From Streptomyces sp. ATexAB-D23 (GTDB lineage Bacteria; Actinomycetota; Actinomycetes; Streptomycetales; Streptomycetaceae), in contig NZ_KB892035.1 of assembly GCF_000373645.1 (NCBI RefSeq), forward strand, positions 1 through 64,000: a stretch of DNA of 64,000 bases, read 5' to 3'. Numbering within the stretch: the stretch's first letter is position 1; each line of letters opens with the position of its first letter. The position numbers and the translations under genes are program-made. Positions 29,373-38,102 of the stretch are shown here, one piece after another. Under the pieces are notes generated by a model. The model was not told where the DNA came from and searched no databases. It saw only the letters and a list, made by a program, of their open reading frames with translations.

Positions 29373-30310
29373 GCGGCCCTCGCCTTGGGGTTGAGCCAGC
29401 CGATCAGGACGTCGACCAGGAGGTTGATCAGGACGACACCGACCACGGTGAGCATGACGAGCGCCATGATCACGGGGATGTCGCCGCGGGTGGTGTAGGT
29501 GACGGTCATGGAGCCGATGCCGGGGAGGCCGAAGATCTGCTCCACGAGTACGGCCCCGCCGAGCAGGCCGACGAACTGCATGCCGAGCACGGAGAGCGCG
29601 GGCGCCGAGGCGTTGCGCAGGACGTGCTTGAACACGATCCGGGACGCGGGCAGTCCGCGGGCGCGCAACGTGCGTACGTAGTCCTGCCGCAGGGCGTCGA
29701 TGACGGCTCCCCGCACCTGCTGGGAGACGCCCGCGACGGACACCACCGACAGGGAGACGACCGGCAGGGTGATGGTGGAGAGCCAGCCGCTGGGCGAGTC
29801 GGTGAAGCCGGTGTAGCCGATGGCCGGGAACCAGCGCAGCCGTACCGCGAAGACCAGGACCAGCACCAGGGTCAGCAGGAACCCCGGCAGGGCGTATCCG
29901 ACCACGCCGAGGACCTGGACGAAGCGGTCGGCCGCGCCGCGCCGCACCCCGGCCCACACCCCGAGCAGGAAGGCGAGGACCGTGGTGACGGCGGTGACAC
30001 CGATCATCAGGCTCGCCGTGACCGGGAGGCGGTTGCCCACGGCCCGGCCCACGTCCTCACTCGTGAACCAGGAGCTGCCGAGGTCGCCCCGGACCGCGTG
30101 GGACAGCCAGGTGCCGTACTGCTGGAGCACCGGCTGGTCGAGGCCGAGCGAGGCGTTCTTGGCGTCGACGGCGCTCTGGGTGGCGCTCTCCCCGAGCAGC
30201 TGGCGGCCCACGTCGATGTGCGGGACCGACAGCAGCAGATAGGTGAGGAAGGAGATCACGACCAGGAGCACGGCTCCCGAGGCGATCCTGCGGGCGATGA
30301 AGTTCAGCAT
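29369..30310 (-). CDS. ABC permease (DppB-like)
   Basis: This 313-residue membrane protein has an N-terminal segment (RRIASGAVLLVVISFLTYLL), then the periplasmic loop and five further segments typical of DppB/OppB. The loop DYVRTLRARGLPASRIVFKHVLRNA matches the EAA motif that contacts the ATPase. It sits 27 nt after the binding-protein gene and overlaps the downstream fusion gene by ATGA. It forms the other half of the translocation channel. Confidence 0.93.
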   Translation of the reverse strand: MLNFIARRIASGAVLLVVISFLTYLLLSVPHIDVGRQLLGESATQSAVDAKNASLGLDQPVLQQYGTWLSHAVRGDLGSSWFTSEDVGRAVGNRLPVTASLMIGVTAVTTVLAFLLGVWAGVRRGAADRFVQVLGVVGYALPGFLLTLVLVLVFAVRLRWFPAIGYTGFTDSPSGWLSTITLPVVSLSVVSVAGVSQQVRGAVIDALRQDYVRTLRARGLPASRIVFKHVLRNASAPALSVLGMQFVGLLGGAVLVEQIFGLPGIGSMTVTYTTRGDIPVIMALVMLTVVGVVLINLLVDVLIGWLNPKARAA

Positions 30311-30337
30311 GACACTCGGTATCCGTCGGCTCGGGCG

Positions 30338-31873
30338 CTACTTGGCCGGCGCGTAGTTGTAGATCGAGGGGACGGCCATGCCCGACTGCGGGGAGATCTT
30401 CACGGTCCCGTCCGAGACGTGCAGGTAGCTCATCCGGTAGAAGGGGACGAACCAGCCCTCCTTCACGAGGTGTTCGTTCAGCTCGCGCGCGGCTGTCTTC
30501 GCCTCGGCCCCGGCGCCCGTCTGGATGCGGGGCAGCAGCGTCCGCGTCACCTTGTCGGTGGTGCCGAACATGTTGAAGGCGCCCGGGGTGACCAGGTCGT
30601 TGGCCGCCGCCCAGTCGGAGGTGGGCTGGCCCATGTTCATGACCATTCCGGAGTAGCCCCGGTCCGTGAAGACCTTCTGGACCGCCGAGGCGCCGTCGAG
30701 GGTGTCCCAGACGAGCTTCACACCGATGGCCTTGAAGTCGGCCTGGAGGGAGGCGGCGAGCGCGTCGTTGACGATCGCCGTGATCCGCGGCAGCTTCAGG
30801 GTGAAGCCGTCGGCGTAACCGGCCTCCTTGAGCAGGGCCTTGGCCTTGGCGGGGTCGTGGGAGTAGTAGGTGTCGAGCTTCTTGTCGTAGCCCAGGGTCT
30901 CGGGGCCGAACACCTGCGAGGTCGTCCGGCCGCGGCTCTGGCGGATGCTGTCGAGCATCGTGTCGCGGTCGACGGCGTAGTTGAGCGCCTGGCGCACCTT
31001 CGCCTCGCGCAGTGCCGGCGTCAGCTTGCCGTCGCGGTCGAAGAGCAGCAGGCCCTGGAAGTCGATCTCCTGCTTCTGCGTGGTGACCTCGGGGTCGGAC
31101 TCGATGGCGATCTGCTGGTCGGCGGTCTGGAGGAGGGCGGCGTTCACCTGCCCGGTCCTGAGGCCGTTGGTGATCGCGGTCTCGTTGTCGAAGAAGCTGA
31201 TGTTGATGTTCTTGTAGGGGAGTTCCCCGCCCCAGTAGTCCGCGTTGCGCCGGTAGGCCCACTTGGTGCCGACGGTGGTGCGGGACGCGTCCAGGCGGTA
31301 GGGGCCGGTGCCGTCCGGGGTCGTCTTGAGGCTGTCGCCCTGCGCGAACCGCTTGGGGTTGGCCATCAGACCGGGCGCGTCGCTCAGGTAGAACTCCATC
31401 GCCGGGTTGGGCTGCTTGAGCTTGAGGGTGACGTGGGTGGCGTCGATGACGTCGACGGCCTCCAGGTCGTTCAGCCACTTCGCGGAGGCCCCGCCGCCCT
31501 TCTGGAAGCGCTCCATGTTGGCCTTGACCGCCGCGCCGTCGAAGGCGCTGCCGTCGGCGAACTCGACGCCCTCGCGCAGGGTGAGCGCGAGCCTGGTGCG
31601 GTCCGTGTCGTACGTCCACTTCGTGGCGAGCATCGGGCTGAAGGTGCCGTCGGGGTCGCGCTTGATGAGGGTGTCGTACACGGCCTGGAAGTACGGCAGG
31701 GCGCTGCCGGTGGCGACCGCGGGGTCCAGGCTCTGGGGGAGCGTCATCGTCGCGATGTTCAGCGTGGACGATCCGGCGCCCTCGGCGCCGCCGCCGTCGC
31801 CGGCGCATCCCGCGAGGGCGAGCGAGGCCGCGACGCAGGCGGCCACCGTCGCGGTTCGGGAGGTTCTGCTCAT
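30338..31873 (-). CDS. Extracellular solute-binding lipoprotein, family 5
   Basis: This 511-residue protein has a lipoprotein signal with lipobox LALAGC (Cys near residue 23) and a family 5 binding fold (SLDPAVATGSALPYFQAVYDTL at the N-terminal hinge; ALREAKVRQALNYAVDRDTM in the middle). Family 5 proteins bind oligopeptides, nickel or sometimes oligosaccharides. It heads the importer operon and lies divergent to a TetR gene; two operator-like repeats lie in between. The neighbouring glycoside hydrolases make a glycoside ligand possible, but the sequence does not prove this. Confidence 0.93.
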   Translation of the reverse strand: MSRTSRTATVAACVAASLALAGCAGDGGGAEGAGSSTLNIATMTLPQSLDPAVATGSALPYFQAVYDTLIKRDPDGTFSPMLATKWTYDTDRTRLALTLREGVEFADGSAFDGAAVKANMERFQKGGGASAKWLNDLEAVDVIDATHVTLKLKQPNPAMEFYLSDAPGLMANPKRFAQGDSLKTTPDGTGPYRLDASRTTVGTKWAYRRNADYWGGELPYKNINISFFDNETAITNGLRTGQVNAALLQTADQQIAIESDPEVTTQKQEIDFQGLLLFDRDGKLTPALREAKVRQALNYAVDRDTMLDSIRQSRGRTTSQVFGPETLGYDKKLDTYYSHDPAKAKALLKEAGYADGFTLKLPRITAIVNDALAASLQADFKAIGVKLVWDTLDGASAVQKVFTDRGYSGMVMNMGQPTSDWAAANDLVTPGAFNMFGTTDKVTRTLLPRIQTGAGAEAKTAARELNEHLVKEGWFVPFYRMSYLHVSDGTVKISPQSGMAVPSIYNYAPAK

Positions 31874-31940
31874 GTCTTTCGCTCCGTCTGGAGAGCCGGG
31901 GGCACCGCCCCGGCGAAGATTGCCGGTGAGCCTACACACG

Positions 31941-31995
31941 GAATTAACCACTTGGTAGGTTTTTGCTCCGGGGAATTGACCAGCCGGTAAGTTCT
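31941..31995. promoter_or_regulatory. Tandem operator repeats between importer and tetR
   Basis: Two 23-bp direct repeats start at 31941 and 31973, 32 bp apart (about three helical turns). Each begins GAATT and carries a quasi-palindrome of type TRACCANNYGGTAR (ACCACTTGGT in the first, ACCAGCCGGT in the second). They lie in the only AT-richer part of this divergent region. They are good candidates for binding the TetR protein encoded at 32033. Confidence 0.65.
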
Positions 31996-32032
31996 GCCGG
32001 ACGACGATCACCTGCGGCAGGAGAGCACCGAA

Positions 32033-32668
32033 GTGAACGACCCCGCGCCCGACGCACCCCGGCGCGTCACGAAGGGCGAGCGCACCCGCGCCCGGATCCT
32101 CGATTCGGCGACCGAACTGTTCGCACGCTCCGGCTTCCACGCGGTCTCGCTGCGCGACATCGCCGCCCACGCCGGGCTCACCCATGCCGGACTGCTGCAC
32201 CACTTCCCCGGCAAGGAGGCCCTGCTGCTGGACGTGCTGAGCCTCCGGGACGAGACCGACGGGCGCCGGCTCTTCCCCGGCACCCTCGGCCCCGGCGCCC
32301 CGGAGCCGGACCCGGCCGAGCGGCTGCGCCGGCTGGTCGACGTGGTCGCCCGCAACGCCGGGACGCCGGGCCTGGTCGCGCTGTACGCGAAGCTGTCGGC
32401 GGAGGCCTCCGATCCGGAGCACCCCGCCCACCACTACTTCGTACGCCGCTACCAGCTCCTGCGCCGGGAGACCACCGGCCTCCTGGCGGAGCTGTTCGCG
32501 GCGGCGGGGCCGGACGCGCGGGGCGACGCGGCGGCCGTGGCCCAGCAGCTGCTCGCACTGATGGACGGGCTCCAGACGCAGTGGCTGCTGGAGCCGGGCG
32601 CGGTCGACATGGCGGAGCAGGTCCGCGCCTTCCTCCGCCGGTACGGGCTGGACGCCGGGCGGGAGTGA
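32033..32668 (+). CDS. TetR-family regulator of the importer operon
   Basis: This 211-residue regulator has the TetR DNA-binding domain (RARILDSATELFARSGFHAVSL, then RDIAAHAGLTHAGLLHHFPGKEAL). Its ligand domain contains TPGLVALYAKLSAEASDPEHPAHHYFVRRY and a DGLQTQWLLE segment. The last two recur in the second TetR at 37505-38101, so the two are paralogues. It begins with GTG after a GGAGAG ribosome site and is divergent from the solute-binding protein gene, with tandem operators between. Confidence 0.92.
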   Translation: MNDPAPDAPRRVTKGERTRARILDSATELFARSGFHAVSLRDIAAHAGLTHAGLLHHFPGKEALLLDVLSLRDETDGRRLFPGTLGPGAPEPDPAERLRRLVDVVARNAGTPGLVALYAKLSAEASDPEHPAHHYFVRRYQLLRRETTGLLAELFAAAGPDARGDAAAVAQQLLALMDGLQTQWLLEPGAVDMAEQVRAFLRRYGLDAGRE

Positions 32669-32672
32669 GGTG

Positions 32673-33611
32673 TCAGCGGCCGAGGGCGGCGAGGACGGCA
32701 TCGGCCATGCTCCTGTGTCCGGTCGCGTTGGGGTGGAAGCCCGCACCCTCGTCCGAGTCCGCCGGTTCGATCCAGCGCACGCCCTCGGCCGTGCAGGCGT
32801 CGTGCCCGACGGACGGGCCGTAGGTGTCGACGTACTCCGCGCCGTACGCGCCGGCCCGCTGCGCCAGCATGGCGTCGAGGCGCTTCTCCTCGTCGCGCAC
32901 CCAGCGGAAGTCGCCGTCGGCCAGCGGGATCGTGGCACGGCAGGAGCCACCGTCGTCGGGCAGCAGCGAGGGGTAGCCGACGAGCAGCACCCGGGCCAGG
33001 GGCGAGCGGGCGTGGATGGCGTCGAGCACCGCGTCGATCTTCGGCGCGGTCGCGTTGATCCGGGAGCCGATCTCGTCCGTGCCGAACAGCGTGAAGCTGG
33101 TCTTGCACGGCGAGCCGTGCGGCGCGAGGTAGCCCACCAGTACGCAGCGGGTGATGACGCCGGCCAGGTCCAGGTCGTTGCCGCCGACACCCAGGGTGAC
33201 CAGCGTCGTGTCCGGGCGCAGGGCGTCGAGCTGGGGCGCGGCGGAGTCCTGAGGGCCCGCCATGTGCGTGGTGTCGGCCCCGGCGCAGGTGACGTCGGTG
33301 AACGACGCCGCCCCGACCTCCTGCGCGACGAGCGAGGCGTAGTTGCGGTCCGAGCGGCCGCAGGCCGGGTCGGTCTGCTGCGGGATGCCGAGCCCGGAGC
33401 TGTAGGAGTCGCCGAGCGCGACATAGCGCACCGGGTCGCCGGACGCCGGGGCCGCCGGGGCCGCGAGGCCGGGTGAGGCGGCACCCGTCAGCAGCGCGGC
33501 CGAGGCGGCGGCGACGAGGGCAAGCCGCGGGGCGTACGCGCGCCGCCGGGCCGGAGCCGGGTGGTCCGCCTCTCGGCGGGCGGGGGTGGTCGACCGACCG
33601 GATACCGACAT
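32673..33611 (-). CDS. Secreted SGNH-family esterase/lipase
   Basis: This 312-residue protein has a signal peptide (Arg-rich start, hydrophobic LALVAAASAALLTGA, cleavage near GLAAPA) followed by SGNH blocks: GDSYSSG (catalytic Ser), GVGGNDLDL (Gly/Asn) and GFHPNATGH (His). Six or more cysteines suggest disulfides, as in Streptomyces SGNH lipases. The ATG at 33611 is chosen because GAGGAA lies 9 nt upstream; an ATG at 33629 is also possible. Its promoter is one arm of a large inverted repeat shared with the divergent GH3 gene, so it should respond to the same signal. It may deacylate extracellular lipids or glycosides. Confidence 0.92.
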   Translation of the reverse strand: MSVSGRSTTPARREADHPAPARRRAYAPRLALVAAASAALLTGAASPGLAAPAAPASGDPVRYVALGDSYSSGLGIPQQTDPACGRSDRNYASLVAQEVGAASFTDVTCAGADTTHMAGPQDSAAPQLDALRPDTTLVTLGVGGNDLDLAGVITRCVLVGYLAPHGSPCKTSFTLFGTDEIGSRINATAPKIDAVLDAIHARSPLARVLLVGYPSLLPDDGGSCRATIPLADGDFRWVRDEEKRLDAMLAQRAGAYGAEYVDTYGPSVGHDACTAEGVRWIEPADSDEGAGFHPNATGHRSMADAVLAALGR

Positions 33612-33694
33612 GACCGTTCCTCGATTCATGGGAGAGCGGAGCCGACGGGGCGGACGGCAGCAGAGAGCTCATCGGAGCGGACCGCCCGAGCACG

Positions 33695-33717
33695 AAAACC
33701 GTACGGTGATCGGTTTC
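33695..33717 (-). promoter_or_regulatory. Operator A in the SGNH hydrolase promoter
   Basis: AAAACCG, a 9-nt spacer and CGGTTTC form an inverted repeat. On the - strand it covers the spacer of a promoter with TTGACG (-35) and TACGGT (-10). It is one of three copies of the pattern AAAANCG-N9-CGGTTTT in the window. Confidence 0.65.
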
Positions 33718-33789
33718 TGGCCGTCAAGGGCCGCACCCAAAAGAAATCCGGGCGTTCGAGGGGCCCGCCGGCGCCGCGCGCGCAGGCCC

Positions 33790-33821
33790 TTGACACCGAA
33801 AACCGATCACCATACGTTTTT
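33790..33821 (+). promoter_or_regulatory. GH3 promoter with operator B
   Basis: TTGACA (33790-33795), a 17-bp spacer and TACGTT (33813-33818) form a near-ideal vegetative promoter reading toward the GH3 gene. The operator AAAACCG-N9-CGTTTTT (33799-33821) overlaps the spacer and -10. The 33694-33822 region is a long imperfect palindrome, so this promoter and that of the SGNH gene are mirror images. The 115 bp from here to the GH3 start show nothing else I can name. Confidence 0.7.
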
Positions 33822-33936
33822 GGGTCGCATGCCGTCTTGCCCCGATTCGCTCCACCGGGCGGCCACCGCCGCACGGCCCGCCCGCCCCGCCGCGGCACCC
33901 CGCCGCCGCCTCCACGAAAGCCCGACAGGTGCCCGT

Positions 33937-36243
33937 ATGACCCAGCGCCCCACGCCCCGCCGCTCCCTCGCCGCCGGTCTCCCTCTCGCCGAGAAGGCGT
34001 CCCTGACCAGCGGGTCCGGGGACTTCGTCAGCCAGGGGTCCGAGGCGGCGGCCATCCCCGCCGTCCGGATGTCCGACGGCCCGCACGGGCTGCGGCTGCC
34101 CCGGGAGAGCGGTGACGGCGGCCAGCTCGACCTGCACAGCGCCGCCCCCGCGACCTGCTTCCCGCCCGCCGTCGCCCTCGGCAGCAGCTGGAACCCGGAA
34201 CTGGCCGAGGAGGTGGCCGGCGCCATCGCCGCCGAGGCCGTGGCGCACGGCGTCCACGTCGTGCTCGGGCCCGGCATCAACATCAAGCGGTCACCGCTGT
34301 GCGGCCGCAACTTCGAGTACTTCTCCGAGGACCCGCTGGTCTCGTCCGAGCTGGGCGGCGCCATGGTGCGCGGGCTCCAGAACGCCGGCGTGGGGGCGTC
34401 CCTCAAGCACTACGCGGCCAACAACCAGGAGACCGACCGGATGCGGGTCAGCGCCGACATCGACGAGCGCCCGCTGCGGGAGATCTATCTGCGCGCCTTC
34501 GAGCGCGTCGTCCGCCGCGACCGCCCCTGGTCCGTCATGGCCTCCTACAACGGCGTCAACGGCGTGCCGGTGTCGCAGAACACCCGCCTGCTGACCGAAA
34601 TCCTCCGCGAGGAGTGGGAGTTCGACGGGATCGTGGTGTCCGACTGGGGTGCGGTACGCGACCGGGTGGCCGCCCTGCGCGCCGGCCTCGACCTCCAGAT
34701 GCCCGGCCCCGGCGGACGCACGGACCGCGAGGTGGCCGCCGCCGTGGAGTCGGGCGCGCTGGACGAGGCGCGGCTCGACCGCACCGTCGACCGCCTCGCC
34801 CTCTTCGCCCACCGTACGACCGCCCCGGCCGGCTCCCCCGCCGCCCTCGACGTGGACGCCGCGCACCGCGTCGCCGGCCGGGCCGCCGACCAGTGCGTGG
34901 TGCTCCTGAAGAACGACGACGCGCTGCTGCCGCTGGACCCGGCGGCGGGCAGCGTGGCCGTCATCGGCGAGTTCGCCCGCACGCCGAGGTTCCAGGGGGC
35001 CGGCAGCTCGCAGGTGACGCCCACCCGGCTCGACGTGCCGCTGGACAGCCTGCGCGCCCTGGCCACCGGCGCGGACGTGCGGTTCGCGGCGGGCTACGCA
35101 CTGCCCGGCGCCGATGACGGGCAGCCGGATGCCCGGCTCGCCGAGGAGGCCGTGGAGCTGGCCGGACGGAGCGACACCGTGGTGCTGTTCCTCGGCCTGC
35201 CGCCGCAGGACGAGTCCGAGGGCTTCGACCGCGACCACCTCGACCTGCCCGCCGCACAGACGGGTCTCCTGCGGCAGGTCCTGGAGGCCAACTCCCGTGT
35301 GGTGGTCGTCCTCTCCAACGGCGGGGTCGTACGCACCGCGCCCTGGCAGGAGCGGGTGCCGGCCCTCGTGGAGGGGTGGCTGCTCGGCCAGGCGGGCGGC
35401 GGCGCGCTCGCCCGTGTGCTGTTCGGGGCGGTCAACCCGTCCGGGAAGCTCGCCGAGACCGTTCCGCTGCGGCTGGAGGACTCCCCGAGCCACCTCTCGT
35501 TCCCCGGCGAGGAGGGCAGGGCCCGGTACGGCGAGGGCGTCTTCGTCGGGTACCGGGGCTACGACGCCCAGCGCCGCGAGGTCGCCTTCCCCTTCGGCCA
35601 CGGCCTGTCGTACACGACGTTCGGCTACGACGGCATGAGCGTGCGGGAGGACGGGGACGGTTTCCGTGTCGCGCTGACCGTCACCAACACCGGTTCCAGG
35701 GCCGGGCGTGAGATCGTCCAGGTCTACGGCGGCGGGCCGGACGGTTCGCGCGTCCTGCGCCCCGTGCGCGAACTGCGGGGATTCGCCTCGGTGTTCCTGG
35801 AGCCCGGCGAGAGCCGCGAGGTGACCGTGCGCCTGACCCGGCACGACCTGGCGTACTACAGCGAGCGTGAGGGCGGCTGGAAGACCGAGGGCGGTCGCTA
35901 CCGCATCGAGGCGGGCGCCTCCTCGCGTGACATCCGTGCGTCCGTCGCCCTCGACGTCGAGGGCGACCCCTCGAACCTGCGGCTGACCGGCCGCAACACG
36001 CTCGCCGAATGGTTCGGACACCCGGTCGGCGGCCCGCTGCTGATGGAGGCGTTCGCCCGTGCCCGCGCGGACTCCGCCCAGGAGGGGGCGGGCGCCCTGG
36101 CCGATCCGGTGATGCGGCGGTTCCTCGCGGGGGTGCCCCTCGACGTCATCGCCGAGTTCCCGCAGAGCCCCCTGCCGCCCGAGAGCCTGCCCGCCCTGGC
36201 CGACGAGGCCGAGGCCCGCACGGCGGACCGGCACCGTGACTGA
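33937..36243 (+). CDS. Glycoside hydrolase family 3 beta-glucosidase-like enzyme
   Basis: This 768-residue enzyme has the GH3 N-terminal barrel (RMSDGPHGLRL, GPGINIKRSPLCGRNFEYFSEDP, KHYAANNQE). The nucleophile Asp236 is in GIVVSDWGAV. A C-terminal alpha/beta sandwich and an FnIII-like end (FGHGLSYTTF, VTNTGSRAGREIVQVY) follow. There is no signal peptide, so it is cytoplasmic and should hydrolyse imported beta-glucosides. The ATG at 33937 has only a weak ribosome site (GACAGG). The stop overlaps the next gene by 8 nt. Expression should be controlled by operator B. Confidence 0.93.
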   Translation: MTQRPTPRRSLAAGLPLAEKASLTSGSGDFVSQGSEAAAIPAVRMSDGPHGLRLPRESGDGGQLDLHSAAPATCFPPAVALGSSWNPELAEEVAGAIAAEAVAHGVHVVLGPGINIKRSPLCGRNFEYFSEDPLVSSELGGAMVRGLQNAGVGASLKHYAANNQETDRMRVSADIDERPLREIYLRAFERVVRRDRPWSVMASYNGVNGVPVSQNTRLLTEILREEWEFDGIVVSDWGAVRDRVAALRAGLDLQMPGPGGRTDREVAAAVESGALDEARLDRTVDRLALFAHRTTAPAGSPAALDVDAAHRVAGRAADQCVVLLKNDDALLPLDPAAGSVAVIGEFARTPRFQGAGSSQVTPTRLDVPLDSLRALATGADVRFAAGYALPGADDGQPDARLAEEAVELAGRSDTVVLFLGLPPQDESEGFDRDHLDLPAAQTGLLRQVLEANSRVVVVLSNGGVVRTAPWQERVPALVEGWLLGQAGGGALARVLFGAVNPSGKLAETVPLRLEDSPSHLSFPGEEGRARYGEGVFVGYRGYDAQRREVAFPFGHGLSYTTFGYDGMSVREDGDGFRVALTVTNTGSRAGREIVQVYGGGPDGSRVLRPVRELRGFASVFLEPGESREVTVRLTRHDLAYYSEREGGWKTEGGRYRIEAGASSRDIRASVALDVEGDPSNLRLTGRNTLAEWFGHPVGGPLLMEAFARARADSAQEGAGALADPVMRRFLAGVPLDVIAEFPQSPLPPESLPALADEAEARTADRHRD

Positions 36244-37447
36244 CGCGGGTGACGAAGTGGCGGTGAGCGGACGGGTGGCGCCCGGCTGGGAAGAGGTGCG
36301 CGACGCCTTCGCCCGGGGCTGCGCCGACGACCCCGGCGCGGCGCAGCTGGCCGTCCACCACCGGGGCCGGCTGGTGGTGGACCTGGCGGCAGGACCACCG
36401 CCCTTCGGGACGGACTCGGTGAGTGTGCTGATGTCGGTCACGAAGGGGCTGGTCGCGGTCTGCGCGCATCTGCTGGGCGAGCGCGGCGCGCTGGACCCGG
36501 AGGCGCCCGTGGCCCGCTACTGGCCGGAGTTCGCCACCGAGGGCAAGGCGGGGACGACGGTGGCGGATCTCCTCACGCACCGGGCGGGGCTGCCCGCGTT
36601 CACGGCCGACGCGGCGGGCGTTGGGCTGCCCGGCCTGTACGACTGGGACGGCCGGGTGGCGGACCTGGCGGCGATGCGCCCGCTGTGGGAACCGGGCACC
36701 GCCTCCCTCTACCACGCGCTGACGTACGGGCACCTGGTCGGCGAGGTCGTCCGCCGGGTCTGCGGGCGGAGCGTCGGGGCGTTCTTCGCCGCCGAGGTGG
36801 CGGCCCCGCTCGGCCTCGATCTGTGGATCGGGCTGCCGCCCGAGCAGGAGCACCGGTTCGTCCCGCAGTTCTCCGTACGCCCGGACCCGTCGCCCGAGCA
36901 GGTCGCCGGTTTCCTCGCCGGGCTCGGGCTCGATCCGCAGGGCCCGTTGTCCCGGGCACTGCGGGCCTCGGCGGCGGAGCTGGCTGCCGCGACCCGGGGG
37001 CTGGCGACCCGTGAGGGGCGCGCCGCCGAACTGCCGGGGGCCGGCGGCATAGGCAACGCCCGGTCGCTGTCCCGGCTCTACGCGGCGCTCATCGGCCCGG
37101 TGGACGGGGTGCGGCTGCTGTCCGGGGCCACCGTCGGGCGGGCCCGCGCCCCGCGCAACGACGCCGTGCCGCCCCCGCCCCCGCTGGACGGCGGCGACGC
37201 CTCGGGCCGCTCCCGCTTCGGGCTCGGCTTCGAGCTGCCCCGCCGGGGCCTGCCCCTGCTGGGCGAGGGCTCCTTCGGCCATGCGGGGGCGGGCGGCCGT
37301 CTCGGCATGGCCGATCCCGGCAGCGGCCTCGCCGTGGGGTACGTGTGTACGGCGATGGCCTGGGAACCGGCGGCCGGGGGCGATCCGCGCTGGACGGACT
37401 GGACGAAGGCCGTGACCGGGACGGCGGCGGCACTCGGCCGGGAATGA
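36236..37447 (+). CDS. Beta-lactamase-fold serine hydrolase (EstB-like)
   Basis: This 403-residue protein has the SxxK nucleophile motif in LMSVTKGL, the Tyr motif in SLYHALTYGHLVGEV and a terminal HxG-like block (FGHAGAGGRLG), matching class C beta-lactamase-related esterases. These usually cleave esters rather than beta-lactams. No signal peptide is seen, so it is probably cytoplasmic. It starts with GTG inside the end of the GH3 gene and should be co-expressed with it, suggesting removal of acyl groups from imported glycosides. The exact substrate is unknown. Confidence 0.9.
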   Translation: MTDAGDEVAVSGRVAPGWEEVRDAFARGCADDPGAAQLAVHHRGRLVVDLAAGPPPFGTDSVSVLMSVTKGLVAVCAHLLGERGALDPEAPVARYWPEFATEGKAGTTVADLLTHRAGLPAFTADAAGVGLPGLYDWDGRVADLAAMRPLWEPGTASLYHALTYGHLVGEVVRRVCGRSVGAFFAAEVAAPLGLDLWIGLPPEQEHRFVPQFSVRPDPSPEQVAGFLAGLGLDPQGPLSRALRASAAELAAATRGLATREGRAAELPGAGGIGNARSLSRLYAALIGPVDGVRLLSGATVGRARAPRNDAVPPPPPLDGGDASGRSRFGLGFELPRRGLPLLGEGSFGHAGAGGRLGMADPGSGLAVGYVCTAMAWEPAAGGDPRWTDWTKAVTGTAAALGRE

Positions 37448-37463
37448 CCGCGACGAGGACAAG

Positions 37464-37495
37464 GGGAGGGGCGGCGCACCCGCGCCGCCCCTCCC
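37464..37495. terminator. Bidirectional terminator between convergent genes
   Basis: A perfect 14-bp stem (GGGAGGGGCGGCGC with its complement) and ACCC loop lie between the hydrolase stop (37447) and the tetR stop (37505). Confidence 0.8.
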
Positions 37496-37504
37496 GCCGG
37501 TCGT

Positions 37505-38101
37505 TCAGGCCCCGTCGGGCGCCGTACGCGGATCGAGGACGGAGAGCAGGTCCTCGATGGGCTGTTCCATGTCCGTCGACCGGTCGATCAGCCATTGCAG
37601 CTGGATGCCGTCGGCCACGGCGATGAGCAGCACGGCCAGCCGCTCCGGCGGGACGGCGGAGCTGATCCGCCCTTCCGCCACCCCGTCGCGCACGAAGTCC
37701 GCCACGCGTTCGCGGAGCACCGGGTAGCGCTCGGCGAAGTGGGCGTGGGCGGGGTGGGCCGGGTCGCTCGCGGCGGCGGCCATGGAGACGAACAGCTCGA
37801 CCAGGCCCGGCGTCTTGGCGCCCTCCCGGATGATCTCGCGGTAGCCGTGCGGGTCGGCGCGCTCCGCCTGCCGGACCCGCGCGGTCTCGTCACGCATGCG
37901 CAGGACCTGGGTGAGCAGGTCCTCCTTGGAGTCGAAGTAGTGCATCAGACCGGGCAGGCTCAGACTGCACTTGGCCGCCACCTTCCGCAGCGAGGTACCC
38001 CGGTACCCCTCGGCGGCAAAGATCTCCAGTGCCGCGTGCAGGATTTCGCTGCGCTTGGCCTCGCCCTTCTCGTACGGGCCCCGTTTCGCCATGCCGGTCA
38101 C
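37505..38101 (-). CDS. TetR-family regulator cotranscribed with GH1, likely glycoside regulon repressor
   Basis: This 198-residue protein has the TetR helix-turn-helix (RSEILHAALEIFAAEGYRGTSL, then RKVAAKCSLSLPGLMHYFDSKEDLL). Its ligand domain shares TPGLVELFVSMAAAASDPAHPAHAHFAERY and DGIQLQWLID with the TetR at 32033, so the two are paralogues. The GTG start is 1 nt from the GH1 stop, so it is transcribed from the GH1 promoter, which carries operator C; this suggests autoregulation and control of operators A and B too. An ATG at 38092 is an alternative start. Confidence 0.92.
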   Translation of the reverse strand: MTGMAKRGPYEKGEAKRSEILHAALEIFAAEGYRGTSLRKVAAKCSLSLPGLMHYFDSKEDLLTQVLRMRDETARVRQAERADPHGYREIIREGAKTPGLVELFVSMAAAASDPAHPAHAHFAERYPVLRERVADFVRDGVAEGRISSAVPPERLAVLLIAVADGIQLQWLIDRSTDMEQPIEDLLSVLDPRTAPDGA

Positions 38102-38102
38102 C

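Noticed and set aside
36236..37447. True class C beta-lactamase
   Set aside because: No signal peptide, non-canonical Tyr motif (YHA) and HAG end, and operon with GH3; an esterase is more likely.
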